The position numbers and the translations under genes are program-made. A model generated the notes under the pieces. The model did no database searches. It worked only from the letters and a program-made list of their open reading frames with translations, and was not told where the DNA came from. Of a stretch of DNA of 44,731 nucleotides, positions 26,401 to 32,834 are shown in pieces. Origin of the DNA: Opitutales bacterium (GTDB taxonomy: Bacteria > Verrucomicrobiota > Verrucomicrobiia > Opitutales > JABSRG01); assembly GCA_028280845.1 (NCBI GenBank), contig JANQKZ010000054.1:1-44731 (forward strand). The letters are read 5' to 3'. How positions within the stretch are numbered: position 1 is the first letter of the stretch; the number at the start of each line of letters is the position of its first letter.

Positions 26401-27246
26401 CGCCTGGAAACACGAAGCCAGGTCCTCCTGGAAACCGGACCGGAATTCGGGGTATGGCGAGCCCCCCTGGCCAATGACCAAGACCCGTGGTCGACCTACC
26501 GGTATGCCCACCTGGTGCGTGAGGAAGGGCTGGGCCGCGGCATGGATGGGCATTTGCGGACATCAGGGATCGATAAGCTCACATTGCAGCCAGATGCATT
26601 GTTTGTGGAAACCCTGGGTGCGGGGCACATTCGGGTCGAAATCCGGGAGACGGCCTATGCTGAAGAGGGAACGGGCCACAATGTAAAGAACAGTTCGGCT
26701 GGGTTTAATCTTCATTATGTTTACGACATTTATGGGGATGGGTCGTTTAGTTTATCAGGCACTGCTACGCCCGAGCGGCTGGTGGCAGGATGGCTGCCCC
26801 GGGTGGGCCTGAGCTGGACCATCCCGCAATCCCTGGGAACGGTAACCTGGTATGGACGTGGACCCTTCGAGACCTATCCGGACCGGAAAACCGGAGCCAG
26901 GGTCTCGGTATACTCCCTGCCGGTGAAGGACTTTTATGTCCCCTACCTGATTCCCCAAGATCACGGCAACCGGACGGATACCCGGTGGGTCGAGGTCAGC
27001 AATCCGTCCGGAACCGGGTTCCGGTTATCGTCGGATGATCCCTTTCATTTCTCCGCCCACCGCTACTGCAGGGATAATCTGGACCGTGCCCTCTGGCCCC
27101 ACCAGTTGAAAGCCCGGGATGTTTTTACCCTGAATACGGACTTCGCCGTTTCCGGCGTAGGCGACACCTCCGCGCTGGTCATGCAACCCTACCGGGTGCC
27201 GGTTGCCCCGGTGAAGTTCAGGGTGCAGGTTCAAATCTTACCCTGA
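23491..27246 (+). CDS. GH2 beta-galactosidase with LamG domain inserted in the catalytic barrel
   Basis: Exported enzyme of 1251 residues with a signal peptide (RIPPLFACALLPFVVSG). It has the GH2 jelly roll (about 60-225), Ig-like domain, TIM barrel starting near 355, and beta-galactosidase small-chain-type C-terminal domains. The acid/base is Glu472 in WSAGNETGRG; the nucleophile is Glu540 in FMDEYLSVAGNALGG. Between WDWVSPSIDQ (about 571-580) and GLVWADR (about 806-812), where LacZ enzymes have a short loop, about 210 residues form a LamG/concanavalin-like domain (GKFGRGLSLSG, LTLEYWVRPG, QWHHLAGVYD, LDNVRVYDRA). The insert probably binds carbohydrate near the active site. A longer ORF starts at 23338, but ATG 23491 begins the signal peptide. 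Confidence 0.92.
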   Translation: MFRIPPLFACALLPFVVSGKIQPDWENPEVFSRDQTEPHAPITPYEDLQLALAGDPGASARVVSLNGDWSFYWASTPEEAPRDFHEAGADTSSWNSIRVPSNWQMEGFGHAKFRNIPLTFPSDPPFVPEYYNPIGLYRRTFEVPGSWAGQPVFLRFEGIKSASTVWINGREVGYNQGGMEPAEYSISEYITPGRNEIAVRVRRFSDGTYLENQDMWRLSGIYRDVTLYTVPSVYLRDYFVYTDFDAAYRDATLHLEAMVRNTSKVSQNMTLQIQLLDEAGKPVWESAFRKPLILAAGEEGTLNFAKLVDCPRQWSAEFPNLYTLTLELLDETGRVEQALAKRIGFRETEVGADGAILVNGQVIKFNGVNSHQHHPRMGRLVDEATTRRDFELMKQFNINLVRTAHYPPTVEYLELANEYGLYVVNETNDECHQNIYLSSDPAWRAQFVDRAEKMVMRDRNQTCIVFWSAGNETGRGPNMGAVIERGKALDPSRPFWMCGENEYSLVYEDIAGPRYWDPIDLKVMLNQPIKADARPVFMDEYLSVAGNALGGMDENWELIRRYPRHTGGAIWDWVSPSIDQALILARDASGNGLDGLVLGRAEVVSGKFGRGLSLSGNDEYIECYRSPQLDLTGPLTLEYWVRPGAFIHSGDFLLKSRHQYGLIQADAETLSFFVYDDEGDQRVSVDHPVPDNWVGQWHHLAGVYDETALKLYLNGELVGETPFAGQIRNTPFSLALGYDTEVMMEAYTGQTAVGVLDNVRVYDRAVPVSALGKAKPSATPVLDLDFERVEDTGEILQSTGGGRTYGLVWADRSVQPELWQVKKSPQPVSIEAIDLEAGVFEITNHHHFRNLDTLDATARYMEGGVLQKTIALSMEAAAGETIRIRVDPNDFQQVTEQDRWLEFQFTTREATIWAAAGHEVAWEQFLVDRAPSNREPNREGSLTVVQQGGEWIISGTGFRYTFGSVPGGLVRLETRSQVLLETGPEFGVWRAPLANDQDPWSTYRYAHLVREEGLGRGMDGHLRTSGIDKLTLQPDALFVETLGAGHIRVEIRETAYAEEGTGHNVKNSSAGFNLHYVYDIYGDGSFSLSGTATPERLVAGWLPRVGLSWTIPQSLGTVTWYGRGPFETYPDRKTGARVSVYSLPVKDFYVPYLIPQDHGNRTDTRWVEVSNPSGTGFRLSSDDPFHFSAHRYCRDNLDRALWPHQLKARDVFTLNTDFAVSGVGDTSALVMQPYRVPVAPVKFRVQVQILP

Positions 27247-27522
27247 CCTCTGCTCGGCAAAACCTCATCTCCGTTTGATCCATATATTTTCCTTGGTCAC
27301 GAAGTCCGTGTTTGGCAACCCGGTGCAATCCCCGTTTTTCCGGCCCTCAGATCCTTGTATCCGGTTTTCATCTATTTGCTAAGCCGTTCATTTTGAAAAG
27401 ATAAGAGAAGGCGATACGGACCAGCCTTTCGAATTGTGCCTTCAACTGCCCATGGTTACTGTTCCCCAATACACCTGCGCGACGCACGTCCACTACACTG
27501 TAGGAAGAAGGAAATTAAAAAA
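27247..27522. other. Non-coding gap at the edge of the accessory region
   Basis: Two hundred and seventy-six bases separate the GH2 stop from the next start. Composition shifts towards AT near the end. An ORF extension upstream of the serine hydrolase (from 27436) has no family similarity and is not accepted as coding. No clear terminator, repeat or tRNA was seen. Confidence 0.5.
27502..27512 (+). promoter_or_regulatory. Strong Shine-Dalgarno of the serine hydrolase
   Basis: AGGAAGAAGGA ends ten bases before ATG 27523. It is one of the few good ribosome sites in the window and fixes the start against the upstream ATG at 27436. Confidence 0.65.
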
Positions 27523-28653
27523 ATGGGTTTCAAACTTTTGATCAAACGATCGTTCCTATTCTTCTGGCTAATCGTAAGCATGGATAGTCTATGCCTTGCT
27601 ACAGACTACTCTAGAATCGAAGATCTTTTGGCCCCAATCACCACAAACGTAGAGGAGAGCATGGATCCCGAAACATCGCCCGGGATAGTGTTCCAGGCCA
27701 TATGGAAAGATGAAGTTATTTATTCTCATCACTATGGGCTTGCTGACATTGAAAACGGAACACAACTCATCCCCTCGACAGCAATTAGGTTAGCGTCTTT
27801 GAGCAAAGCATTCACCGCAATGGCAATCATGATATTAGCCGAAGAAAAGAAGCTTTCTGTCGATTCCCCAGTTCACACGATTATTCCGGAGTTAAGGCGT
27901 TTTAAAAACGTAACTATTCGGCACTTACTGAACCATACTTCCGGAATCCCCGATTACTACAAATCTGAAATAGTGCTAGATGATAACTACGATAAGAAAC
28001 GTAAACTGCATAATCAGGATTTAATTGCGCTTTATCAAACTTGGGGAGAACTGGAATTTATACCTGGAAGTCGATTTCAATACAGCAACCCAGGCTACGA
28101 AGTGTTAGCCCTTGTAATAGAAAGAGTGTCTGAAAAAAAATATGGAGATTTCTTGAATTGCCGAATATTCGAGCCACTTGGAATGATTAATTCAGAGGTT
28201 AGGGAAAATCCCGACGTTTTTGTGCAACATTCAGCCCTTGGCTACAGGAAAAGTAACGGTAGGGAAGAGCAATGGATTATTAATGATGAGCATTGGGCCA
28301 ATGGCATTCTTGGGGCAGGCGGGGTTTATGCTTCACTAGATGACCTCCGAAAATGGACTGAGGCCATTCGAAATCGATCATTAATTAGCAATGAAATGTC
28401 GATGCAAGCATTCACCCCCGTTGAACTATCAGATGGTTCAATTTCCAATTATGGATTTGGTTGGGAGCTTTCCGAAATCAAAGGGCACCGGGCCATTCAC
28501 CACAGTGGAAGTTGGGTTGGGTTTCGAACCGCCATAGCCGTATTTCCCGAAAATGACCTTGAGATAATTGTCTTGTCCAATTCAAGCTCAGCGAATCCAA
28601 CCATTTTAAGAAATACTATTGCGGAATTTTTGCTCAAAGAACTGAGAAATTAA
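27523..28653 (+). CDS. Serine hydrolase, class C beta-lactamase/penicillin-binding family
   Basis: Exported protein of 376 residues. After a signal peptide (FLFFWLIVSMDSLCLA) the beta-lactamase-type transpeptidase fold has the SxxK motif SLSK with Ser92 as nucleophile, LLNHTSGIPDY, a YSN motif (FQYSNPGYE) and the third-motif equivalent HHSG near the C-terminus. Such enzymes act as D-aminopeptidases, esterases or peptidases; resistance to beta-lactams cannot be inferred. Its base composition is visibly richer in A and T than the glycoside hydrolase genes, and it has a strong Shine-Dalgarno unlike them, which suggests acquisition. It is the first of a run of small plus-strand genes. Confidence 0.9.
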   Translation: MGFKLLIKRSFLFFWLIVSMDSLCLATDYSRIEDLLAPITTNVEESMDPETSPGIVFQAIWKDEVIYSHHYGLADIENGTQLIPSTAIRLASLSKAFTAMAIMILAEEKKLSVDSPVHTIIPELRRFKNVTIRHLLNHTSGIPDYYKSEIVLDDNYDKKRKLHNQDLIALYQTWGELEFIPGSRFQYSNPGYEVLALVIERVSEKKYGDFLNCRIFEPLGMINSEVRENPDVFVQHSALGYRKSNGREEQWIINDEHWANGILGAGGVYASLDDLRKWTEAIRNRSLISNEMSMQAFTPVELSDGSISNYGFGWELSEIKGHRAIHHSGSWVGFRTAIAVFPENDLEIIVLSNSSSANPTILRNTIAEFLLKELRN

Positions 28654-28783
28654 AATATAAGTCTCTAACGTGGTAGGTATGGTAATTCCGAGGCGCTCCG
28701 CATCCCGTTTTACTATCCTTCGTCGTTCGATAAGAAAGCCCTCCGGCTAAGCGGGATCCTGAGGCCAAGAACGCCCAGCTTCA

Positions 28784-29235
28784 TCAACGCGGAAAAGGTG
28801 ATTTAACACATACGGTTCCCCTGTGTTTTCCTCTAAGGCGGCGAGTGATCAGACACATAGCCAGGGCCGCGATGCCGGCGAGGACCGCATAGGTGGAAGG
28901 CTCGGGGATGACACCGACGTTGGCATGGTAGGTCAATATGTCAGAAACCACATTACCGGACTGTGTATCACGACATACATATCCCCGGTGACCGGTCCAG
29001 CGGTGGTATAGTCCAGGGACATGGAATCGGTTACAATGGTGCCGGAGTCTACTCTAATAAACGATCCCGACTGTATATCGACTTCTTCGTAACTTATGAT
29101 CAGCGAGGTTGGATCCAATGATAGGAAACCATCAACCGTGCCCGCCCCCCCTTGATATGCCTTTGAAAACATCCCTACCCCTCTCATATCCAAGCTTTCA
29201 GAGGATTCGAACTGGGTGCTGGGTCTATATTGAGC
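28784..29235 (-). pseudogene. Frameshifted remnant of a PEP-CTERM exported protein gene
   Basis: On the minus strand a frame encodes a beta-rich passenger fragment (DGFLSLDPTSLIISYEE, then DYTTAGPVTGDMYVV) and ends at a stop at 28933. In another frame overlapping it, the sequence continues as DTQSGNVVSDILTYHANVG, then a PEP-CTERM signal: PEPSTYA, a hydrophobic helix (VLAGIAALAMCLI) and a TRRLR basic tail, with a stop at 28784-28786. The two parts join if one frameshift near 28950-28985 is assumed. The N-terminus with its signal peptide is missing: the frame runs into repeat copy A at about 29213-29235. PEP-CTERM proteins are processed by exosortase, so the organism likely has that system. A sequencing error could explain the frameshift but not the missing N-terminus. 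Confidence 0.7.
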
Positions 29236-29362
29236 AGGCGCGGGAGGGCATGAGATAGAATTGAATCGCATCGGGGGGATCTGAACCTATAGTTGAGCCC
29301 GGTAACTTCGGACAAGGGCTGGGAGGTAACGCTGCCTAACATCGCGCCTCCACTTGTCGTTT
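29213..29362 (+). repeat. Duplicated intergenic element, copy A
   Basis: About 148 bases here reappear at 30346-30493 with roughly 80 percent identity by eye. The core (29236-29349) begins AGGCGCG and ends CGCGCCT, a 7-bp terminal inverted repeat. Conserved blocks include GGGGGGATCTGAACCTAT and GAGCCCGGTAACTT. It overlaps the truncated end of the PEP-CTERM remnant and stops 17 bases before the next plus-strand start. Confidence 0.8.
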
Positions 29363-29379
29363 GGCAGAAAGACAATGAC

Positions 29380-29808
29380 ATGGAAATCCAAGGAAACACA
29401 GGGGCTTTACGGTTCTTCAGGAGCCTGTCCGCACGCATCGCGGGGAGGCAGGGAGCCGGGTACCGTTCGTATTTGATTCGTTTGGCGGCGGCTTTAGGGG
29501 TTTGTCTCTGGCTGCTCTCTCAGCCCGCGCAGGCTCAACCGCAAATTCGAGACGTCACCATCGAGGGGACTGAAGCGACCTTCGAGTACGTTAATGCAAG
29601 CCCCGGACAGCTCTACGGGGTGGAAGTCTCCAATGACCTCGTGACATGGGTGATCTTTACCGAGCGGACTTCGACGGATGACGGCGTGGTTTCCTTCTCG
29701 CTCGACCTGCAGACCCTGGGAGCGTCGATTTCATACTTCTTCCGCCTCATCAGCCTGGATTCAAGCGGGAATCCTGGCCGCAGTGCCGGCGAACTGCCGA
29801 ACAAATAG
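29380..29808 (+). CDS. Small exported protein with a fibronectin-III-like domain
   Basis: Protein of 142 residues. Residues 33-52 form a signal peptide hydrophobic core ending AQA, preceded by an unusually long, Arg-rich N-terminal region of about 30 residues (RFFRSLSARIAGRQGAGYR). The mature part, about 90 residues, has YGVEVSNDLVTWVIFTERTS and SISYFFRLISLD, a pattern I know from the C-terminal modules of large verrucomicrobial secreted proteins. Standing alone it may be a fragment of such a protein or a genuine small secreted protein. ATG 29380 lies 17 bases after repeat copy A; a longer ORF from 29293 would translate the repeat and is rejected. Function unknown. Confidence 0.6.
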   Translation: MEIQGNTGALRFFRSLSARIAGRQGAGYRSYLIRLAAALGVCLWLLSQPAQAQPQIRDVTIEGTEATFEYVNASPGQLYGVEVSNDLVTWVIFTERTSTDDGVVSFSLDLQTLGASISYFFRLISLDSSGNPGRSAGELPNK

Positions 29809-29849
29809 CTGCAGGGAGCCCTTCGGGTTCCCTCGCCTTGACGTTAGCC
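29796..29849 (+). other. attC-like recombination site candidate 1
   Basis: GCCGAAC (29796-29802) and GTTAGCC (29843-29849) flank a hairpin, AGGGAGCCC-TTC-GGGTTCCCT (29813-29833), with a 9-bp stem containing one G-T pair. The length of 54 bases, outer AAC/GTT complementarity and an imperfect central stem match integron attC architecture. The outer core pairing is imperfect. The next gene (GNAT) starts 17 bases after it. Alternatively the stem is a terminator of the preceding gene. Confidence 0.4.
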
Positions 29850-29865
29850 AGCGTACATAACCCAT

Positions 29866-30243
29866 ATGAGCAATATCTTAAGATATGAAAAGGGGCACGA
29901 GGCTGAGTTGCTCACGCTCCTGAAAGCAGAGCCTGACTGGAGCGTGTTTGTCAGTGAAGCGTCGATTGACAGGTTCAAGAAAGCATTACTCGATAGTGAA
30001 ACCTATATTTGCGAGAGCCAGGGCGGAATTCATGGCTATCTCCGTGCCCTGGTAGATGGATTTGGGATCTATGTAAGCGAGCTGTATGTCGCTCCGGAAT
30101 ACAGAAACAATGGCTATGGGAAAAAGCTTCTGGAAAAGATAAAGCAGGCAAATCCGGATCAAGATGTTTACGTGCTTTCTGATGAGGACCCGTATTACCT
30201 GAAGCTCGGTTGCAAACGCATTGGCTCTATATTTCAACTGTAA
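29866..30243 (+). CDS. GNAT family N-acetyltransferase
   Basis: Small cytoplasmic acetyl-CoA-dependent acyltransferase of 125 residues. The GNAT core is visible: strand 4 VSELYVAPEYRNNGYG leads into the acetyl-CoA pyrophosphate loop (R/Q-x-x-G-x-G/A type, RNNGYG), helix GKKLLEKIK, and the last strands VYVLSDEDPYYLKLG. The acceptor is unknown; members acetylate amines, aminoglycosides or protein N-termini. It stands alone between an attC-like hairpin and repeat copy B and is typical mobile-cassette cargo. The start follows the motif CATAACCCAT without a Shine-Dalgarno. Confidence 0.88.
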   Translation: MSNILRYEKGHEAELLTLLKAEPDWSVFVSEASIDRFKKALLDSETYICESQGGIHGYLRALVDGFGIYVSELYVAPEYRNNGYGKKLLEKIKQANPDQDVYVLSDEDPYYLKLGCKRIGSIFQL

Positions 30244-30345
30244 CCTCTTGGCTGACAAAGCCGTGCTCGCGACAAGCATGTGAAAGAGAATGATTTTGAC
30301 TCACGCCGAGCCGCGAAGCCCGCAAAGCAATAGATTGGGGATTTG

Positions 30346-30493
30346 GGTGTCGTTGTGTCTGGATCTCGCAGGCGCGGAAGGGCGTGAGATAATGCATCGC
30401 ATTCGGGGGGATCTGAACCTATGGTCGAGCCCGGTAACTTGGAACAAGGCGTGGGAGGTAAGGCTGCCGGTGTCGCGCCTCCACTGGTCATTA
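30346..30493 (+). repeat. Duplicated intergenic element, copy B
   Basis: Second copy of the element at 29213-29362, in the same orientation and 1.13 kb downstream. The core (30370-30480) has the same AGGCGCG/CGCGCCT ends. Similarity fades about ten bases before the TPR gene start. Both copies lie immediately before an unrelated plus-strand gene. Just upstream (about 30297-30325) is a CTCACGCCGAGCCGCGAAGC stretch resembling dispersed repeats found in many genomes. Confidence 0.8.
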
Positions 30494-30502
30494 AGCAAGA
30501 TT

Positions 30503-31039
30503 ATGAAAGACACATTACTTGATGAATTCTGGAAAAAGCGCCGTGAGGGGCATGTGTCAGCCGAAACCCGTGATGGCGTTGCTGAAATTGTGGAAGCATC
30601 CAGAGTGCGTGGAGATAGCGAATTGCTTCTTCGCTCACTGAGCATGCTGGCGCAGTTTGAACGGGATTTGGGGCATGATGGGGCCGCGCTTCAAATATAC
30701 AATGAGGTTGTTGAGCTGCGCCGGTTGGAATCGGATCCACTCAAGCTGGCTCATGCTGTGCGGCATCAGGCTGACATACTCAGGGGTATGGGACAAATTG
30801 AAGCGGCGGCAGGCAAATACGAGGAGACCGTTTCGCTTTACAGATCAAATCCTGCTCGCGTTGATCTGGATTATGCGAACGCACTGCGTGGATACGCCCT
30901 GAATTTGGAATTCGAGTCGAAGAAGGAGGAGGCGATGGGGATCTGGAAAGAGGCCCGCGGATTGTATTTGAAAACGGCGGTTACCGCTGGCATTGAGGAA
31001 TGTGATGCAAGGATAACTGCTATTGAGTCAGGAGGCTAA
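30503..31039 (+). CDS. Tetratricopeptide-repeat-like protein
   Basis: Cytoplasmic all-helical protein of 178 residues. Helix pairs recur with TPR-like spacing (about residues 35-65, 75-108, 120-150): MLAQFERDLGHDGAALQIYN, LAHAVRHQADILRGMGQIEA and ALRGYALNLEFESKKEEAMG. TPR modules bind proteins; no enzymatic motif is present. The chosen ATG follows repeat copy B by ten bases. A longer ORF from 30290 would have to translate the repeat, so it is rejected. Its stop TAA is part of the attC-like motif GGCTAAGCAGGCGGTTG. Function unknown. Confidence 0.72.
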   Translation: MKDTLLDEFWKKRREGHVSAETRDGVAEIVEASRVRGDSELLLRSLSMLAQFERDLGHDGAALQIYNEVVELRRLESDPLKLAHAVRHQADILRGMGQIEAAAGKYEETVSLYRSNPARVDLDYANALRGYALNLEFESKKEEAMGIWKEARGLYLKTAVTAGIEECDARITAIESGG

Positions 31040-31067
31040 GCAGGCGGTTGAGCCAAGGCAGTTCGCC
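31034..31067 (+). other. attC-like site candidate 2 (short)
   Basis: GGCTAAG overlaps the TPR stop codon, and GTTCGCC follows 27 bases later (again at 31070-31076). The block between, GGTTGAGCCAAGGC, is nearly repeated after the Doc gene (GTTGTAGCCAAGGC at 32189-32202). Two related non-coding motifs in matching positions after unrelated genes support a shared recombination-site origin. It is shorter than a normal attC. Confidence 0.35.
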
Positions 31068-31112
31068 CCGTTCGCCGTATCCACTTACCTTGATCTTGGA
31101 TTATAAATAAAA

Positions 31113-31484
31113 ATGAAAATCACAGAGATCGCTTTTACGGTATATCCGGTGTCGGATATAACACGCGCGCGTGAATTCTATGAGGAGACGCTGGGCTTGG
31201 GAGTTTACGAGGAGGTCGACTATGAACAAGAGGGAGGCCCTGCAGGAACATATTGGATCGAATATGAGGTAAATGGTTCGATATTCGCGATATCCAATAA
31301 TCTGGAATTATCGCAGCAGAATGGAGTCGCGTTTGAAGTTGAAGATTACGAGGAAGCCATAGCCGCTTTAAAAGATGCAGGTGTCCGTTTTGTGACGGAT
31401 AGAATCGACACGCCGGTTTGCTGTCTGAGAGTAATTTCTGACCCTGATGGAAATCTGATCACCATTCACAAAAGAAAAACGTAA
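31113..31484 (+). CDS. VOC/glyoxalase superfamily protein
   Basis: Small metal-enzyme-type protein of 123 residues. Two beta-alpha-beta-beta-beta repeats: TVYPVSDITRAREFYEETLG at the start of the first, and VAFEVEDYEEAIAALKDAGV with ISDPDGNLITIHKRK in the second. The family includes glyoxalase I, dioxygenases and fosfomycin or bleomycin resistance proteins. The usual N-terminal His ligand is replaced by Tyr/Val here (TVYPVSD), so metal binding is doubtful and activity cannot be named. A single-gene unit with AT-rich TATAAATAAAA directly before the ATG. Confidence 0.88.
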   Translation: MKITEIAFTVYPVSDITRAREFYEETLGLGVYEEVDYEQEGGPAGTYWIEYEVNGSIFAISNNLELSQQNGVAFEVEDYEEAIAALKDAGVRFVTDRIDTPVCCLRVISDPDGNLITIHKRKT

Positions 31485-31499
31485 GCAGACCCAATCGGT

Positions 31500-31537
31500 G
31501 GATACAACTCTGTGACCTTCGGTCACTGTGGGTATCC
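31500..31537. other. Two-part hairpin after the VOC gene
   Basis: GGATAC, five unpaired bases, a GTGACC-TTC-GGTCAC stem-loop, about five unpaired bases, then GTATCC. Both the inner and outer arms are perfect 6-bp inverted repeats. The interrupted stem recalls attC folding, or it may be a terminator-like or dispersed palindromic element. It begins 15 bases after the stop codon. Confidence 0.5.
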
Positions 31538-31560
31538 CCTATGGCGTCAGATCGAAAAAT

Positions 31561-31578
31561 CCCCCTTGCGGGAGGGGG
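31561..31578. repeat. Short G/C palindrome before the toxin-antitoxin genes
   Basis: CCCCCT and AGGGGG face each other around six bases, with A-rich sequence on both sides. It lies 27 bases before the antitoxin start, where an operator for autoregulation could lie, but it also looks like a dispersed palindromic repeat. Confidence 0.35.
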
Positions 31579-31604
31579 AAAATGAAAGCATATTACACAA
31601 TGAA

Positions 31605-31802
31605 ATGACCACGATCACAATACAGATTACCGATGAAGAATCGACCCGCATGGACCAAATTGCGGAAAGCACGGGTATGCGGAAAGAAGATCTTCTGAAG
31701 GCCAGCATCCGGGATCTGGTGTCCGGGCCAAGTGAGGATTTCCAATACCTTACTCAGTCAATCATCGAGAAAAACAAAGATCTGTATAAGAAGCTGGCGT
31801 GA
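31605..31802 (+). CDS. Antitoxin, ribbon-helix-helix-like
   Basis: Protein of 65 residues. A short N-terminal strand (TTITIQITDEES) followed by two helices (TRMDQIAESTGM and KEDLLKASIRDLVS) fits a ribbon-helix-helix DNA-binding fold; the acidic C-terminal tail would wrap the toxin. It overlaps the downstream Doc-like toxin by four bases (GTGA), a classic toxin-antitoxin layout. It probably represses its own promoter; the palindrome at 31561-31578 is a candidate operator. The start is the second of two nearby ATGs, as the first (31600) is in another frame. An ORF extension from 31512 reads through hairpins and is rejected. Confidence 0.75.
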   Translation: MTTITIQITDEESTRMDQIAESTGMRKEDLLKASIRDLVSGPSEDFQYLTQSIIEKNKDLYKKLA

Positions 31803-32182
31803 TTAAGTATCTGTCCATCATAGAGATACTCTATTTACACAGTGAAATCATAAAGGCCACGGGCGGGTCCCAGGGCATTCGGGACATTGGACTCTTGGAA
31901 TCCGCATTAGCCCAGCCCAAAGCCACCTTTGAGGGAAACGACCTTTTTCCTACCCTGGATTCAAAAGCCGCGGCCTTAGGTTATACCCTAGTCATGAATC
32001 ATCCATTCGTAGATGGAAACAAGAGAGTTGGTCATGCAGCGATTGAAGCCTTCCTCGGGAAGAATGGTTTCGAGCTTCAACCAGATGTTGGTGACGAAAG
32101 TCTTTTCCTGAAATTGGCTGATGGCCAAATCGACAGGGAAGTTTTTCAACAGATTATCAAAGATAGAATTAAGATGCTTTAA
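31799..32182 (+). CDS. Doc-like (Fic fold) death-on-curing toxin
   Basis: Protein of 127 residues with the Fic/Doc active-site motif HPFVDGNKRVGHAA near residue 68. Doc phosphorylates elongation factor Tu and halts translation; the conserved His, Asp, Asn, Lys and Arg are present. The N-terminal LHSEIIKATGGSQGIRDIGL is typical of Doc proteins. The start is GTG at 31799, overlapping the antitoxin stop by GTGA, so translation is coupled. It is paired with a ribbon-helix-helix-like antitoxin rather than an obvious Phd. Stabilisation of the surrounding accessory region is the likely role. Confidence 0.88.
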   Translation: MIKYLSIIEILYLHSEIIKATGGSQGIRDIGLLESALAQPKATFEGNDLFPTLDSKAAALGYTLVMNHPFVDGNKRVGHAAIEAFLGKNGFELQPDVGDESLFLKLADGQIDREVFQQIIKDRIKML

Positions 32183-32209
32183 CCAGCAGTTGTAGCCAAG
32201 GCGTTATGC
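32176..32209 (+). other. attC-like site candidate 3 (short)
   Basis: GCTTTAAC overlaps the Doc stop codon. GTTATGC at 32203-32209 is a good integron core (GTTRRRY-like) preceded by GCCAAGGC. The next gene starts seven bases later, as cassette genes do. The reverse complement GCATAAC occurs at the end of that gene (32829-32835), so the LysE gene is bracketed by inverted copies of the core. Confidence 0.4.
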
Positions 32210-32216
32210 AGCAAAA

Positions 32217-32834
32217 ATGAACCTCTTCACTATGATATCTCTACTGGGGATCATGCTCGTCTTAGCGGCGATACCCAGTGCCAGTGTGGCCTTGGTCGTT
32301 ACCAGGTCTGCCATGCTTGGTTTTGCCAACGGCGTTGCCGTTGCGATAGGAATCGTCGTGGGCGATCTGCTCTTTGCCTCCCTGGCCATTCTCGGGATGA
32401 GCTTTCTTGCGGAAACCATGGGATCGTTTTTTGTCGTGCTGAAGATCTGTGGAGGAGCCTACCTGATCTGGCTAGGTTTCAGCCTGCTTCGAGCAAAACG
32501 AGAGGTGGAACTGAAATCGACGGATTCCCCTCGCCTTTCTCTGCTTTCGAGTTGCGTCGCGGGTTTCGTTCTCACTTTAGGGGATGTGAAGGCGATTTTA
32601 TTTTATGCCAGTCTCTTTCCGGCTTTTGTCGACATGGCCAGTTTGGGGTTAACTGATATGGCTGTGATCATGCTGGTGACCATTGCAGCTGTTGGAGGAG
32701 TGAAGGTGTTTTATGCACTAGCCGCTGAAAGCATTGTGAAGCGTTTCCAGAACCGGAAGGCTCAGAGGCTGGCGCGATCTGCGGCAGGTTGTGCGATGCT
32801 GGGTGCCGGAACCTACCTCATCACAAAGGCATAA
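32217..32834 (+). CDS. LysE family translocator
   Basis: Inner-membrane exporter of 205 residues with about six hydrophobic segments, typical of the LysE/RhtB family that exports amino acids or homoserine lactones. Motifs: IPSASVALVVTRSAMLGFAN near the N-terminus (the family usually has PGP; here PSA), GGAYLIWLGFSLLRA and FVLTLGDVKAILFYASLFP in the middle (usually N-P-K; here GDVK). The substrate is unknown. Bracketed by GTTATGC and GCATAAC motifs, it looks like a single-gene cassette. The start lacks a Shine-Dalgarno. Confidence 0.87.
   Translation: MNLFTMISLLGIMLVLAAIPSASVALVVTRSAMLGFANGVAVAIGIVVGDLLFASLAILGMSFLAETMGSFFVVLKICGGAYLIWLGFSLLRAKREVELKSTDSPRLSLLSSCVAGFVLTLGDVKAILFYASLFPAFVDMASLGLTDMAVIMLVTIAAVGGVKVFYALAAESIVKRFQNRKAQRLARSAAGCAMLGAGTYLITKA

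Noticed and set aside
27436..27522. N-terminal extension of the serine hydrolase
   Set aside because: It would bury the signal peptide; a strong Shine-Dalgarno precedes ATG 27523.
30290..30502. N-terminal extension of the TPR protein
   Set aside because: It would translate repeat copy B, which also occurs before an unrelated gene where it is in a different relation to the start.
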